This document shows positions 1 to 8,714 of a DNA stretch of 64,000 nucleotides, piece by piece (position 1 is the first letter of the stretch; each line of letters opens with the position of its first letter). Made by a program: the position numbers and the translations under genes. The notes below the pieces were generated by a model. That model saw nothing but the letters and a program-made list of their open reading frames with translations. It did no database searches and was not told the origin of the DNA. Source of the stretch: Paraburkholderia antibiotica (GTDB taxonomy: Bacteria > Pseudomonadota > Gammaproteobacteria > Burkholderiales > Burkholderiaceae); NCBI RefSeq assembly GCF_012927125.1, contig NZ_JABBFZ010000019.1, forward strand, positions 1 to 64,000, written 5' to 3'.

Positions 1-334
1 TGCCCGCCGCCGGAATCACGCCGATCGCATCGATGGCGAGAATGCCCCAGTTGAAGAGATTTTTTTCCGCGCCCCTGACGCTGCAGATGCGGTAGATGTC
101 GGTCCCCACGTCATACAGCGACATCGCGTTGCCGACCAGCGGCACCATGTACAGGCACTGCACGAAGATTTCCTGGCCGTGGTTTTCGACACGCTCAACG
201 CCTTTGTGCACGAGGTTCGGCGTAGTGGCCTTCGCGGGTACAGCGCTGGGGATGACGCGCCGGCCTTCGGCATTGGTCTTTATCTCTGCCGGTATCTCAT
301 GTTGCGGAGTACGCGGGGTTTCTGCTGCCGTCAT
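1..334 (-). CDS. N-terminal part of a T6SS-associated effector/polymorphic-toxin-like protein (runs off the left edge)
   Basis: The frame opens with ATG at 334 and stays open for 111 codons to the window edge, so only the N-terminus is seen. AGGTAA and AGGAAC lie just upstream as a plausible ribosome site. The sequence has a charged first 40 residues, then a hydrophobic segment around residues 60-80 (YMVPLVGNAMSLYD) and another at the edge (WGILAIDAIGVIPAAG). I associate this N-terminal arrangement with large Burkholderia Rhs/PAAR-type T6SS toxins, but no toxin or PAAR domain is visible. It is supported by its neighbour: a VgrG fragment sits immediately upstream on the same strand, the usual order for VgrG and its cargo. 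Whether the gene is intact cannot be judged. Confidence 0.5.
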   Translation of the reverse strand, partial: MTAAETPRTPQHEIPAEIKTNAEGRRVIPSAVPAKATTPNLVHKGVERVENHGQEIFVQCLYMVPLVGNAMSLYDVGTDIYRICSVRGAEKNLFNWGILAIDAIGVIPAAG

Positions 335-392
335 GTTCCTGTTACCTGCTTGTGATGATGGGGATCGACTGGTCAGCCCAGCGCGGGCGGCG

Positions 393-770
393 TCAGCGGG
401 TTATGTGCGAGTACGTCACCCGAAACTCCTGACAGCCGGTTCGCGATCTGGCCGCGAGCGGCGGCTGGATAGCAAATGTCGCCATCCTGTTGATGTAGTC
501 ACTGCGTGGCTGGTCGCGCTGCGGATGCGTGAACTCGATGGTGTACTTTATCGGCACGCCCATGCCGCTCGTCCCTTTGAACGAGTAGATATCCGCGAGG
601 GCAGCACCGGGTGTTCCGGTCACTTCGAGGGTGTAATACTGATGAACGTTAATGCCTGCGCGCGCGGCGACATCCGACAGAACCGAATTCAAGTTCCATC
701 CCTCCGGTTGATCGTTGTGAATTACGCTGAAGCGATGTGCTGACCGTGCGTGGACCATGCCAGATGCCAC
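393..770 (-). pseudogene. Truncated VgrG (T6SS spike) N-terminal fragment
   Basis: About 80 residues resemble the start of VgrG proteins: the segment YYTLEVTGTPGAAL, then YSFKGTSG and YTIEFTHPQRD, then NRMATFAIQPP. In the family this is the first beta-barrel module of a protein of more than 600 residues. Here the similarity stops after FAIQPP and the frame ends about 20 unrelated residues later, so the gp27/gp5-like body and the needle are missing. It cannot form a spike. The first 25 residues of the open frame also look non-homologous. It lies just upstream of the effector-like frame at 334-1, which suggests a vgrG-effector pair that has largely been lost. Confidence 0.65.
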
Positions 771-972
771 TGGTCATATTGGTCTGGCCCCCGACGGTCG
801 GGAAGCCGAAGGGTGACGTTTCAGGCCTGAGGGAGTCAACTGGACTAATCTGAAACCCTTCGATTTTGACAATGATTTACGATGAATTTCTATATCCCGG
901 TTTTATTGCGTGGCTCCGCCGGTGATGAATCAATAAAAAGGCGACAATAAGCTGTCTTAATCGCAGCGATTA

Positions 973-1709
973 GACGGTGTTATGCACTTTTGGTAAGGAA
1001 TGCAAAGTGAGTAGGCATAAGCACGGAAAACACGACAAAGTGCAAGCCAGCCAGAGTTTCGGGCAGTCGCTCGTAATCCCTGGCCAATCGCGGAAGCGGT
1101 TGAGCCAGCCAAAGCTGCGCTCGACCGCCCAGCGACGTGGCAACAGTACAAAGCCCTTTTTCGCCTCCGGAGCTCGATGACCTGAAGCTCAATGCCCTCG
1201 TCGAGTGCGGCCTGCGCGGGCTCTTCGCCGGTGTACCCCTGATCCGCAAATGCTACTTTGACCGTCTGCCCCGTGACCTGCTGGACCTGCCGCGCCAGTT
1301 CTCCAACCTGTGCGCGCTCCTGTTCGTTCGCCGGCGTCACATGCACTGCGAGCAGTTGCCCCAAGGTATCGACCGCGATGTGCACCTTGCTGCCTCTCTT
1401 GCGTTTGTACCCGTCATAGCCTGCACGCGGTCCGCTCTCGCACGTCGATTGCAGCGTTCGGCCATCAAGGATCACTGCACTGGGCTGACCTCGCCGGTCC
1501 TGCGCCACCCGGATAATCGAGCACAGGTCCTGGACCATGGCTTCGAAACAGCCCGCCTGAATCCAGCGTTGCGGTGCGTCTTTGCTCATCGAAGTCAGGT
1601 ACGGAGCAGCGAAGTACCACTCTTCATTCGACACATCCGCTGGGTAAGCTCTGCGTTTTTTTTCATACCCCCGAGATACCAGGTCTGGCCGGAAGTTCAT
1701 AACATCGTC
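973..1709 (-). mobile_element. Degenerate IS5-family insertion sequence
   Basis: The ends carry matching inverted repeats: GACGGTGTTATG at 973-984 and CATAACATCGTC at 1698-1709, with one mismatch over 12 bases, each flanked on the outside by TA, which may be the target duplication. Between them lies a damaged DDE transposase gene on the minus strand. At about 737 bp the element is shorter than intact relatives, consistent with the internal deletion in the transposase. It interrupts or borders a DUF3616 gene remnant on its right side. The element should be immobile unless complemented in trans. Confidence 0.8.
980..1700 (-). pseudogene. IS5-family transposase, internally deleted and frameshifted
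   Basis: Recognisable transposase blocks in order are NEEWYFAAPYLTSMSKDAPQ, WIQAGCFEAMVQDLCSI, AVILDGRTLQSTCESG with RAGYDGYKRKRGSKVH, AVDTLGQLL, VAFADQGYTGEEPA, and in another frame GWLAQPL-like sequence followed by RLARDYERLPETLAGLHF. Two lesions are clear. About 35-40 residues normally found between the DAPQR and WIQAGCF blocks are absent. Near 1170 the reading frame changes, so the RRW-ERSFGWL region and the C-terminal catalytic Glu are out of frame. The start is unclear; an ATG at 1700 lies in the terminal repeat. Confidence 0.8.
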
Positions 1710-1710
1710 T

Positions 1711-2113
1711 AGGGGCGACCGCGTATTTCTGGGTCTGCGCGGGCCTGTATTGCGTGGCTGGGCCACGGTGCTGCAGGTTCAATTCGAACCAGATGGGCAT
1801 TCGCGATCTTTGCGTAATCGACGACGACCTGCTCGTTCTTGCCGGCCCCACAATGGAGCTTGACGGCCCCATCCGTCTTTTTCGATGGCGCAATGCTCTT
1901 CGAAATAACGAAGAACAACGCGTCGACAACAGTGTTCTCGATCTGTTATTCGACATTCCATGGGATGAACGCGTCGATCACGCGGAATGCATCTCACTGT
2001 TCAGATCAGGCAATGGCGACGCCCAGTTGCTTGTCGTCTATGACAGTCCGGCTAAAAAGCGGCTCCACGAAGGAAAGTATTTCGAGATCGACCTTTTCCG
2101 GCTCGGGGCATGA
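1711..2113 (+). pseudogene. DUF3616 family protein, C-terminal remnant
   Basis: The right half of the stretch encodes the end of a DUF3616-type protein: GIRDLCVIDDDLLVLAGPTM, DGPIRLFRWRNAL, LLFDIPWDERVDHAE, QLLVVYDSPAKKRLHEGKYF and EIDLFRL. Just after the IS end a different frame encodes RVFLGLRGPVLRGWATVLQV, which is the preceding family block, so there is a frameshift with a small deletion near 1785. Everything N-terminal to that block is gone; the sequence left of the IS does not contain it. A GTG at 1754 would allow a 119-residue product but it is unlikely to be functional. Confidence 0.7.
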
Positions 2114-2202
2114 TCGGGTCATGAATAGCACTCTGATGGTCGCTGTCCGGCGCGCGAGCGACCTGCGGCCAAAAATTCTTCACGTCATTTCAAGGAGGCG
2201 TC

Positions 2203-3915
2203 ATGTCGTCGGACTTTCAGGTGGTGGGCACAAATGCAGCCGCGCAATTCACACTAAAACTTCATCGCGGCGAAGGCATGCTATTACTCGCGATGAACTG
2301 GAGAAATGGCAAGCCGTCGCGAAACTTCGTCGGTTTCGCAATTGAATACCGGGAACCCAACGGCGTTAAGTTCTTTCAGTTGAAGAACAGACTTGCATTC
2401 AAGGGCGTGGACGGGACGATCAACCCCGAGGCGCTGTCCACCATGAAGTCACCGATCCAGAAATTCCGATGGGTACACTTTCCGCGAAACGCACACCTTC
2501 CGGGAGCATTCACCTACAAAGTGACCCCTGTGTTTATGGATGATGCGGGTACGTTGACGTACGGTGTGGCGCAAGAGGCGAATATCGAACTGATGAGCGA
2601 AACATACCCCGGTGAATTAAACGTCGCTTTCACACGTGGATTCGTTTCGTCTCAGGCGTTCGTGGACCAGTACCAGAAGGACGGCCCCATATCCAGTTTG
2701 CTGCCGTCCAAGGCGGCAGAGGGACTGGACTTCACTCCAACGCATCCCAAAGCGGACGAAGCATTCGCCTGGATGGGGTTCGAAGCGCGTACCGCGATCC
2801 TTGACGTGCTAGACAAGGCCGTCAACGACGAGCACGCGACGGTGCGGGTCATTGCTTACGATCTCAATCTTCCAGAGATTGTCGAGCGACTGGAAAAGCT
2901 GGGCTCGCGCTTGCAGATCATCATCGACAATAGCAAAGATCATGGGGGAAAAGAGTCTGCCGAGACCGCGGCCGAAAGCCGTTTGAAGCAAAGCGCCGGT
3001 GACGAAAACGTGAAGCGCCAGCACGTAGGTAACCTTCAACATAACAAGTCGATCGTCGTTGATAGCCCTGAGCATAAGCTTGTCGTTTGTGGGTCGACAA
3101 ACTTCAGCTGGCGCGGGTTTTACGTGCAGTCGAACAATGCACTGATCTTTAGCGGAGAAAAGGCCGTCTCCGCGTTTCATGCGGCATTCGAACAATACTG
3201 GAACCATCCTGCGGGTGAGTTCGGAGAATCGGTGTCCGCGAGCCAGGCGGTTATCGACCTGGCCTCACTGAAGCCGCTTGTCGCATTTTCTCCGCACAGC
3301 GCCTCTAATGCGCAACTGGAACTGGTTGCGAATGATATGAGAACTGGCACGTCATCCAGCATGCTCTTCTCGTTGGCTTTTATCTATCAAACTGGTGGCG
3401 CAGTACGCGATGCCGTCAAGGCGCTTGTCGAAGACAATGAAATCTTCGTCTACGGGATCTCGGATCAAAAGGTGGGTGGACTGGACATCCAGCAGACCAA
3501 CGGCAACATGGCGCCGGTGTACCCCGCGGCACTGACGCAGCACGTGCCCGAACCATTCAAAGCGGAAGTGACGGGGGGATCGGGTGTACGGATGCACCAC
3601 AAGTTTGTCGTTATCGATTTCGACAAACCAACTGCCCGCGTGTACACAGGTTCATATAATTTCTCGGGGCCTGCTGACACCGAGAACGGCGAGAACCTGC
3701 TGCTTATCAAAGACAGGCGGGTAGCCACCGCCTACATGGTAGAAGCGCTACGAATCTTCGATCACTACCGCTTCCGGGTCGCTCAACTCGATGCCGCCAC
3801 AGCTCAAAAAGAACTGACGCTCCAAAGGTCGCCGCAGTCGGAGGCGGAAAAGCCGTGGTGGCTGGAGGACTATGAAAATCCCCGGAAGGTCAAGGATCGC
3901 GAACTGTTTGCCTGA
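2203..3915 (+). CDS. Phospholipase-D-like protein with two HKD motifs
   Basis: A 570-residue protein starting at ATG 2203 behind a strong AAGGAGG. Both halves of a PLD active site are present. The first is H280-N-K282 with D287 followed by GSTNFS. The second is H465-H-K467 with D472 followed by GSYNFSGPAD. Family members hydrolyse phosphodiester bonds in lipids or nucleic acids through a phosphohistidine. Residues 1-140 form a beta-rich region without HKD motifs, possibly an Ig/FN3-like fold; I do not recognise it. No signal peptide is seen. It stands alone between IS/T6SS debris and a convergent LysR gene. The substrate is unknown; a T6SS lipase effector, a nuclease and a defence nuclease are all possible. 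Confidence 0.8.
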   Translation: MSSDFQVVGTNAAAQFTLKLHRGEGMLLLAMNWRNGKPSRNFVGFAIEYREPNGVKFFQLKNRLAFKGVDGTINPEALSTMKSPIQKFRWVHFPRNAHLPGAFTYKVTPVFMDDAGTLTYGVAQEANIELMSETYPGELNVAFTRGFVSSQAFVDQYQKDGPISSLLPSKAAEGLDFTPTHPKADEAFAWMGFEARTAILDVLDKAVNDEHATVRVIAYDLNLPEIVERLEKLGSRLQIIIDNSKDHGGKESAETAAESRLKQSAGDENVKRQHVGNLQHNKSIVVDSPEHKLVVCGSTNFSWRGFYVQSNNALIFSGEKAVSAFHAAFEQYWNHPAGEFGESVSASQAVIDLASLKPLVAFSPHSASNAQLELVANDMRTGTSSSMLFSLAFIYQTGGAVRDAVKALVEDNEIFVYGISDQKVGGLDIQQTNGNMAPVYPAALTQHVPEPFKAEVTGGSGVRMHHKFVVIDFDKPTARVYTGSYNFSGPADTENGENLLLIKDRRVATAYMVEALRIFDHYRFRVAQLDAATAQKELTLQRSPQSEAEKPWWLEDYENPRKVKDRELFA

Positions 3916-3959
3916 GTTCGAGGTGCGGCTTTCAGAAACAGCGCCTTCTGCAATGATCT

Positions 3960-4871
3960 TTAAGCAGCACCATTCACCGAATACCGTTCAATCAACCGAT
4001 GCGCAAACTCGCGCGCGAAAGCCGACAAGCCGTCGAGATCGCGCGCGCACACCTGAAACGTTCGCAACGCCCACGGATCACGCAACGCGCAGGAGCCGAT
4101 CGGTTGATCGCCTTTCAGTCGCACGAATGCGGCTTTCGGCACGATCGCGATACCCGCTCCCGCACCGACCATCCGGCAGATCGCGTCGTAACTCGCGACA
4201 TGAACGCGAATCGTCATCGGTTTGTGCACCACCGATGCCGCCCTATTGAGGAAGATCTGAATCGCGCTGCCTTCCATCAGCGCGACGAACGAATACGCGA
4301 GCGATTCTTCGAACGAGACTTCCGCATGCTCCAGCAACGGATGCCCCAATGGCGCGATCAGAACCAGCGTACTGGAGACGAAGGGGACGGCCTGCAGGCC
4401 ATCGGTTGCGACGTTACCGGAAATGATGCCGAGATCGGCGGCGCCTTCACGCACGATGCGTACGATGTCGTCGCTCAGTCGTTCGCGGACGTCGATATGA
4501 ATGTCGGGATGTGCGCTCAGATAATCGCCGATCACCGGCGGCAGATATTCGGTGACCGCCGTAGTATTCGCGACGAGGCGAAGATGTCCTGTGAGGCCCG
4601 GCGCAAACTGCTGCAAATCGCCAGTCAGCTTCTCCAGTTCGGAAAGCACGACGCGCGCATGCTGCAGGTAAACCTGGCCCGCATCGGTGAGCGCAACGCC
4701 TTGCGGCGAGCGTTCGAGCAGGCGAATACCCAGCGTGTCTTCGAGGTTCTTGATTCGATTGCTCACCGCCGGCACGGACAGAAACGAACGCTCCGCACCG
4801 CGTGTCAAGCTGCGAGTTTCCGCAATATTGACGAACAGACGAAAATCGGTGATATCGAACGATACAGCCAT
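3960..4871 (-). CDS. LysR-family transcriptional regulator
   Basis: A 303-residue protein with an N-terminal winged helix-turn-helix (DFRLFVNIAETRSLTRGAER, then SVPAVSNRIKNLEDTLGIRL) and a periplasmic-binding-protein-like effector domain from about residue 92 (GHLRLVANTTAVTEYLP to the end). The length is normal for the family. It lies downstream of the MBL-fold and thiolase genes on the same strand, 115 bases from the MBL gene, so it may be co-transcribed with them and regulate them. The ligand is unknown. It converges with the PLD-like gene. Confidence 0.9.
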   Translation of the reverse strand: MAVSFDITDFRLFVNIAETRSLTRGAERSFLSVPAVSNRIKNLEDTLGIRLLERSPQGVALTDAGQVYLQHARVVLSELEKLTGDLQQFAPGLTGHLRLVANTTAVTEYLPPVIGDYLSAHPDIHIDVRERLSDDIVRIVREGAADLGIISGNVATDGLQAVPFVSSTLVLIAPLGHPLLEHAEVSFEESLAYSFVALMEGSAIQIFLNRAASVVHKPMTIRVHVASYDAICRMVGAGAGIAIVPKAAFVRLKGDQPIGSCALRDPWALRTFQVCARDLDGLSAFAREFAHRLIERYSVNGAA

Positions 4872-4986
4872 CTTCGTGTCTCGACTCTAGCTTCCGGAGC
4901 CGTCATCATAACGGGACACGAAAGAAAACAGTGTATCGCGCACGCCCTCTGCCACCGGTCACACGCGACACCAAACGTCGGCGGAA

Positions 4987-5877
4987 TTACCAGCTTGCCG
5001 GTTCGAACCGGAAGCCCTGCCCCTCACGGCGAATGTAGCCGCAATGCGGTTCGCCAAAGTGAACCGGCAGCAGGAGCGCTTCCCGGTCGGCGGCCCGATT
5101 CAGACACTCCATGCGCGTTCGGCGCGCAATTTCAGGCCAGATGCAGTACCCGGAATTCACGTCGGGACGCACGATCTGCAACGGGCTATGAAAGATGTCG
5201 CCGCAAAAAATGCCTTCTTCTCCACGCGAGCGCACACGGAACGTGAGCTGTCCCGGGCTATGTCCCGGTGCCGGTTCGACCGTCAGACAATCGGCGATCT
5301 CGCGCGCCGGGTCGATCATTTCGGCCAACCCTTCATCGACGATCGGCATCACGCTATCGAAGAACGACTCGCCGAATACATCGATCACGCCGGACTCCCG
5401 GTTGCGTCCTTCGCGGCAGAACACGAAGTCGTCGTTCGGAATGTAATAACGCGCGTTCGGAAACGTCGGAACCCAGCGATTGTCCTGCCACGTGGTATTC
5501 CAGCCAACGTGGTCCGCATGCAGGTGGGTCATCACCACATGCGTGACCTTTTCCGGCGGCGCCCCCGCCGCGATCATCCATTCCCTCACCAGCGTGTTGA
5601 GCATGTTCATGCGAGCGATCCCGGGTCGCGGCTTGAAATTGCCCACACCCGTATCGATGACGATGATGTTGCTGCCCGCGTGCACGACCCAGAACTGAAT
5701 GGTCACAATCAGCTTGTTCATGTGCGCGATCCAGTGATTGGGCGACATCAGCGCGGCGTGATCGTCCAGCACCGACCGGTCGATCTCGGGAAACAGAAAA
5801 GCCGGATCGTGAGTCGGGCCAGCGTATTCGAGAATACGCGTGACTTTCAGGTCGCCAATCATGCGGGACTGCATCAT
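4987..5877 (-). CDS. MBL-fold metallohydrolase
   Basis: A 296-residue metallo-beta-lactamase-fold protein. The metal site is clear: THLHADHVGW (HxHxDH), a later PAPGHSPGQL histidine, FCGDIFHS with the bridging Asp, and LPVHFGEPH. I place the start at ATG 5877 because AAGGAGACAG lies nine bases upstream; an in-frame upstream extension to 5958 lacks support. There is no signal peptide, so it is cytoplasmic. It follows the thiolase gene by about 105 bases on the same strand, so it may act on a thioester or lactone in the same pathway, but this is inferred from position only. Confidence 0.85.
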   Translation of the reverse strand: MMQSRMIGDLKVTRILEYAGPTHDPAFLFPEIDRSVLDDHAALMSPNHWIAHMNKLIVTIQFWVVHAGSNIIVIDTGVGNFKPRPGIARMNMLNTLVREWMIAAGAPPEKVTHVVMTHLHADHVGWNTTWQDNRWVPTFPNARYYIPNDDFVFCREGRNRESGVIDVFGESFFDSVMPIVDEGLAEMIDPAREIADCLTVEPAPGHSPGQLTFRVRSRGEEGIFCGDIFHSPLQIVRPDVNSGYCIWPEIARRTRMECLNRAADREALLLPVHFGEPHCGYIRREGQGFRFEPASW

Positions 5878-5982
5878 CGTTCTGTCTCCTTGATTCGCTA
5901 CGGCGAATTGTCTGTTGTATCGGCGACGCGCACGGCAAGCCGCGCACGTTTGCATCACATTCTGTCGCTCACTCGCTGTCGA

Positions 5983-7179
5983 TCACGCCACGCGCTCGAA
6001 CAGCGCGGCCACGCCCTGGCCGCCGCCCACGCACATCGTCTCCAGTCCGTATCGACTGCCCCGTCGCGACATTTCGTGCAGCAACGTCGTCATGATACGT
6101 AGACCCGTCGCGCCGATCGGATGTCCAAGCGAAATGCCGGAGCCGTTCACGTTGAGATTGGTGAGGTCGTCGATGTGCCATTGACGCAGCACCGCGAGCA
6201 CCTGCGCGGCGAACGCTTCATTAAGCTCGATCAGATCGATGTCCGCCAGCTTGAGTCGCAATCGTCCGAGCAGTTTGTCGACTGCCGGCACGGGACCGAT
6301 CCCCATCCGCGACGGCTCGCAGCCGGCGGCGGCCCAACCCACCAGGCGGGCGAGGGGCTGAAGCCCATGCTGCCTTGCATACGCTTCGCTGACGACCAGA
6401 CATCCGGCCGCCGCATCGTTCTGTTGACTGGCGTTGCCCGCCGTTGTCACGCCGTTCGGCAACAGCGGTTTGAGTGCCTGCAGGCGCTCGATCGATATAT
6501 CCGGACGCACGCCTTCGTCCTGCCGAACCAGCTCGACCCCGCCTTTCTTCTTTACCTCGACGGGAATCACTTCCGCATCGAAACGACCGTCGCGCCAGGC
6601 GGCTGCCGCGCGTTGGTGACTGAGAAGCGCCAACCGGTCCGCTTCTTCACGAGCGATGCCGTAATCGGCGGCGAGGTTCTCGGCGGTCTCCGGCATGCCC
6701 GAAATGCGTCCGAAGCGGGACTCCGGTTGCGAGCGCTCGCGACCCCGCTCGAGCCGGTCGTGCAGTTTCACCGAGCCGCTGCGCGAGCCCCAGCGCATGT
6801 CGGTGGTGTAGTACTCGATGTTACTCATGCTCTCCACGCCGACCGTCAGCACTGCGTCCGCGGCACCGGTCTGAACGGCCATCGCGGCATTGATCAGCGC
6901 TTGCAAGCCCGAGCCGCAGCGTCGGTCGAGGGTATACCCCGGGACTTCGATCGGCAGTCCGGCGAGCAACGCCGCATAGCGGCCCATACAAGGTGCTTCG
7001 CTCGATGCATACGATTGCGATACGACCACCTCGTCGAGCGTATCGGGCGCAATGTCGGTGCGAGCCACCACGGCCTTGATAACTTCCGCAGCCAGCACAT
7101 CCGCCGTGACGGAAGCAAGCGCGCCGCCGAATTTGCCAATCGGCGTTCGAAGGGGAGAGACGATCAAGGCTTCACGCAT
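5983..7179 (-). CDS. Acetyl-CoA C-acyltransferase (thiolase)
   Basis: A 398-residue thiolase that condenses or cleaves 3-oxoacyl-CoA. Catalytic landmarks are C88 in LDRRCGSGLQA, the NEAFAAQVL block, GHPIGATG with the catalytic His, and CVGGGQG with the second Cys near the C-terminus. The ATG at 7179 is preferred; a TTG two codons upstream is possible. It is the first gene of a probable thiolase - MBL hydrolase - LysR unit. It may be a degradative thiolase serving beta-oxidation of side chains such as phenylpropionate, given the hca operon next door, but that link is inferred. Confidence 0.9.
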   Translation of the reverse strand: MREALIVSPLRTPIGKFGGALASVTADVLAAEVIKAVVARTDIAPDTLDEVVVSQSYASSEAPCMGRYAALLAGLPIEVPGYTLDRRCGSGLQALINAAMAVQTGAADAVLTVGVESMSNIEYYTTDMRWGSRSGSVKLHDRLERGRERSQPESRFGRISGMPETAENLAADYGIAREEADRLALLSHQRAAAAWRDGRFDAEVIPVEVKKKGGVELVRQDEGVRPDISIERLQALKPLLPNGVTTAGNASQQNDAAAGCLVVSEAYARQHGLQPLARLVGWAAAGCEPSRMGIGPVPAVDKLLGRLRLKLADIDLIELNEAFAAQVLAVLRQWHIDDLTNLNVNGSGISLGHPIGATGLRIMTTLLHEMSRRGSRYGLETMCVGGGQGVAALFERVA

Positions 7180-7437
7180 CGGCAAGTCCGGTCCAGTGGG
7201 TTCTTGGGGTCCCCAGCATGACCGAGATGGCCCGTCAGGCCAATTTTGCTTTGCGAAAGCGCCCTTTCGTCGGCTTTAAGACGCCCGGCTATTGGAGCGT
7301 TGCTTTGCGTCCGTGGCGAGCGCGGCGCATGTCGACAACGCAACTAGCCATACGCCATTCGAAGACCGGAATGGAACGGAACGTAGCAAGAAAGCTGAAA
7401 GCGACGCGTAGGAAAAGCGCGCGTCGCGACCTCCTGT

Positions 7438-8664
7438 TTACGGCGCTTTTTTGGCCAGCGCGCGCAAGGTCTGCTGCGGATCGAGCCACACTTCGCGCGC
7501 GAGCGTCGCTCTCTGCTCGACCAGTTGCCGCGCGCTACGCATCTCACGGCCCAGCTCGATCGTGATGGCGCCCACCAGCGCGCCCTCTTCGTCGAGACCC
7601 AGCAACACGCAGGGCGAGCCGTCGAGTTGACCGCGCACAAGCCAGTCCGATGCCGCCATGTCGCCGACGAACTGCACGTTGAGGCCGCACTGATCGGTCC
7701 AGAACCACGGCGCGGCTTCGGCGTCGGGCGCGAGACCCAGCATCGCACGCGCAGCGGCGCTGCCCTGCTTCTGCGCGTTCTCCCATGTTTCGTGGCGTCG
7801 ATAGAGACCGCTGCCGGCATGACGACGGCTCGCGACGTCGCCGGCCGCGTAGATGTGCGGGTCCGACGTGCGGCATTGCTCGTCGACCACGATGCCGTTG
7901 TCGATTTCAAGGCCCGCTGTTTGCGCGAGCGCGATATCGGGTTGCGCGCCGATCCCGTAGATCACCGCATCGCCCGCGATCCGCGTGCCGTCCTGCAGAT
8001 GCAGCACGATCTCACCGTTCTCGCGAGTCGCGCGCGCGAGACTCGCGCCGAAGTGAAACGCCACGCCGCGCCGGCGATGCAGATCACACAGGAATTCGCT
8101 CACCAGTGGCGGCGCGCAGCGCCCCATCGCCGATGCCGCGGCTTCGATCACGGTCACCTGAGCGCCGAGATCGACCGCGCTCGATGCCAGCTCCAGCCCG
8201 ATCACGCCTGCACCGACCAGCAGCACGCGCCGGCCCGGCTGCAACTCACCAGCGAGCCGGTGTGCGTCGTCGAGCGTACGCAGCGTGTGCACGTTCGCGC
8301 CCAACGCATCGAGCAGCGGCAACCGACGCGCCCGCGCGCCGGTCGTCAGCAGCAGTTTGTCGTAAGCGATCGATTCGCGATTCGCCAGCGTCACCGTGCG
8401 CGCGTGTGGATCGAGCGTCGTGACGGACGCACCGAGCCTCAGCTCGATCGCATGCTCGTCGTAAAAGCCGTCCGCGTGTACCGCGCAGCGCGTGGACGCG
8501 GCACGCAACAAGACGTCTTTCGACAGCGGCGGCCGCTCGTACGGCGCATGCGCTTCGTCGCCGAGCAGCAGCACGCGGCCGTCGAAACCCTGGCGGCGCA
8601 ACTCGGCCGCCGCATTCGCGCCAGCCTGTCCGGCGCCGACGATCACATAAACGGAACGATTCAT
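7438..8664 (-). CDS. hcaD: 3-phenylpropionate/cinnamate dioxygenase ferredoxin reductase
   Basis: A 408-residue FAD/NAD(P)-binding reductase. The N-terminal FAD site is VIVGAGQAGANAAAELR, the second dinucleotide site is RVLLVGAGVIGLELASSA, and a later IYAAGDVAS contacts FAD. The PYERPPLSKD segment is typical of reductases that feed Rieske dioxygenases. It passes electrons from NADH to the ferredoxin HcaC. It is the last gene of the operon, 50 bases after hcaB, matching the E. coli hcaEFCBD order. Confidence 0.88.
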   Translation of the reverse strand: MNRSVYVIVGAGQAGANAAAELRRQGFDGRVLLLGDEAHAPYERPPLSKDVLLRAASTRCAVHADGFYDEHAIELRLGASVTTLDPHARTVTLANRESIAYDKLLLTTGARARRLPLLDALGANVHTLRTLDDAHRLAGELQPGRRVLLVGAGVIGLELASSAVDLGAQVTVIEAAASAMGRCAPPLVSEFLCDLHRRRGVAFHFGASLARATRENGEIVLHLQDGTRIAGDAVIYGIGAQPDIALAQTAGLEIDNGIVVDEQCRTSDPHIYAAGDVASRRHAGSGLYRRHETWENAQKQGSAAARAMLGLAPDAEAAPWFWTDQCGLNVQFVGDMAASDWLVRGQLDGSPCVLLGLDEEGALVGAITIELGREMRSARQLVEQRATLAREVWLDPQQTLRALAKKAP

Positions 8665-8714
8665 CGATTCAACTCAGGTGCTCAACGGGTATTCAACTCT
8701 CACGCGGCCACGCA

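Noticed and set aside
980..1700. Programmed frameshifting to make an active transposase
   Set aside because: The frame change lies near the C-terminus rather than at a usual slippery orfA/orfB junction, and a separate internal deletion removes 35-40 residues, so decay is the simpler reading.
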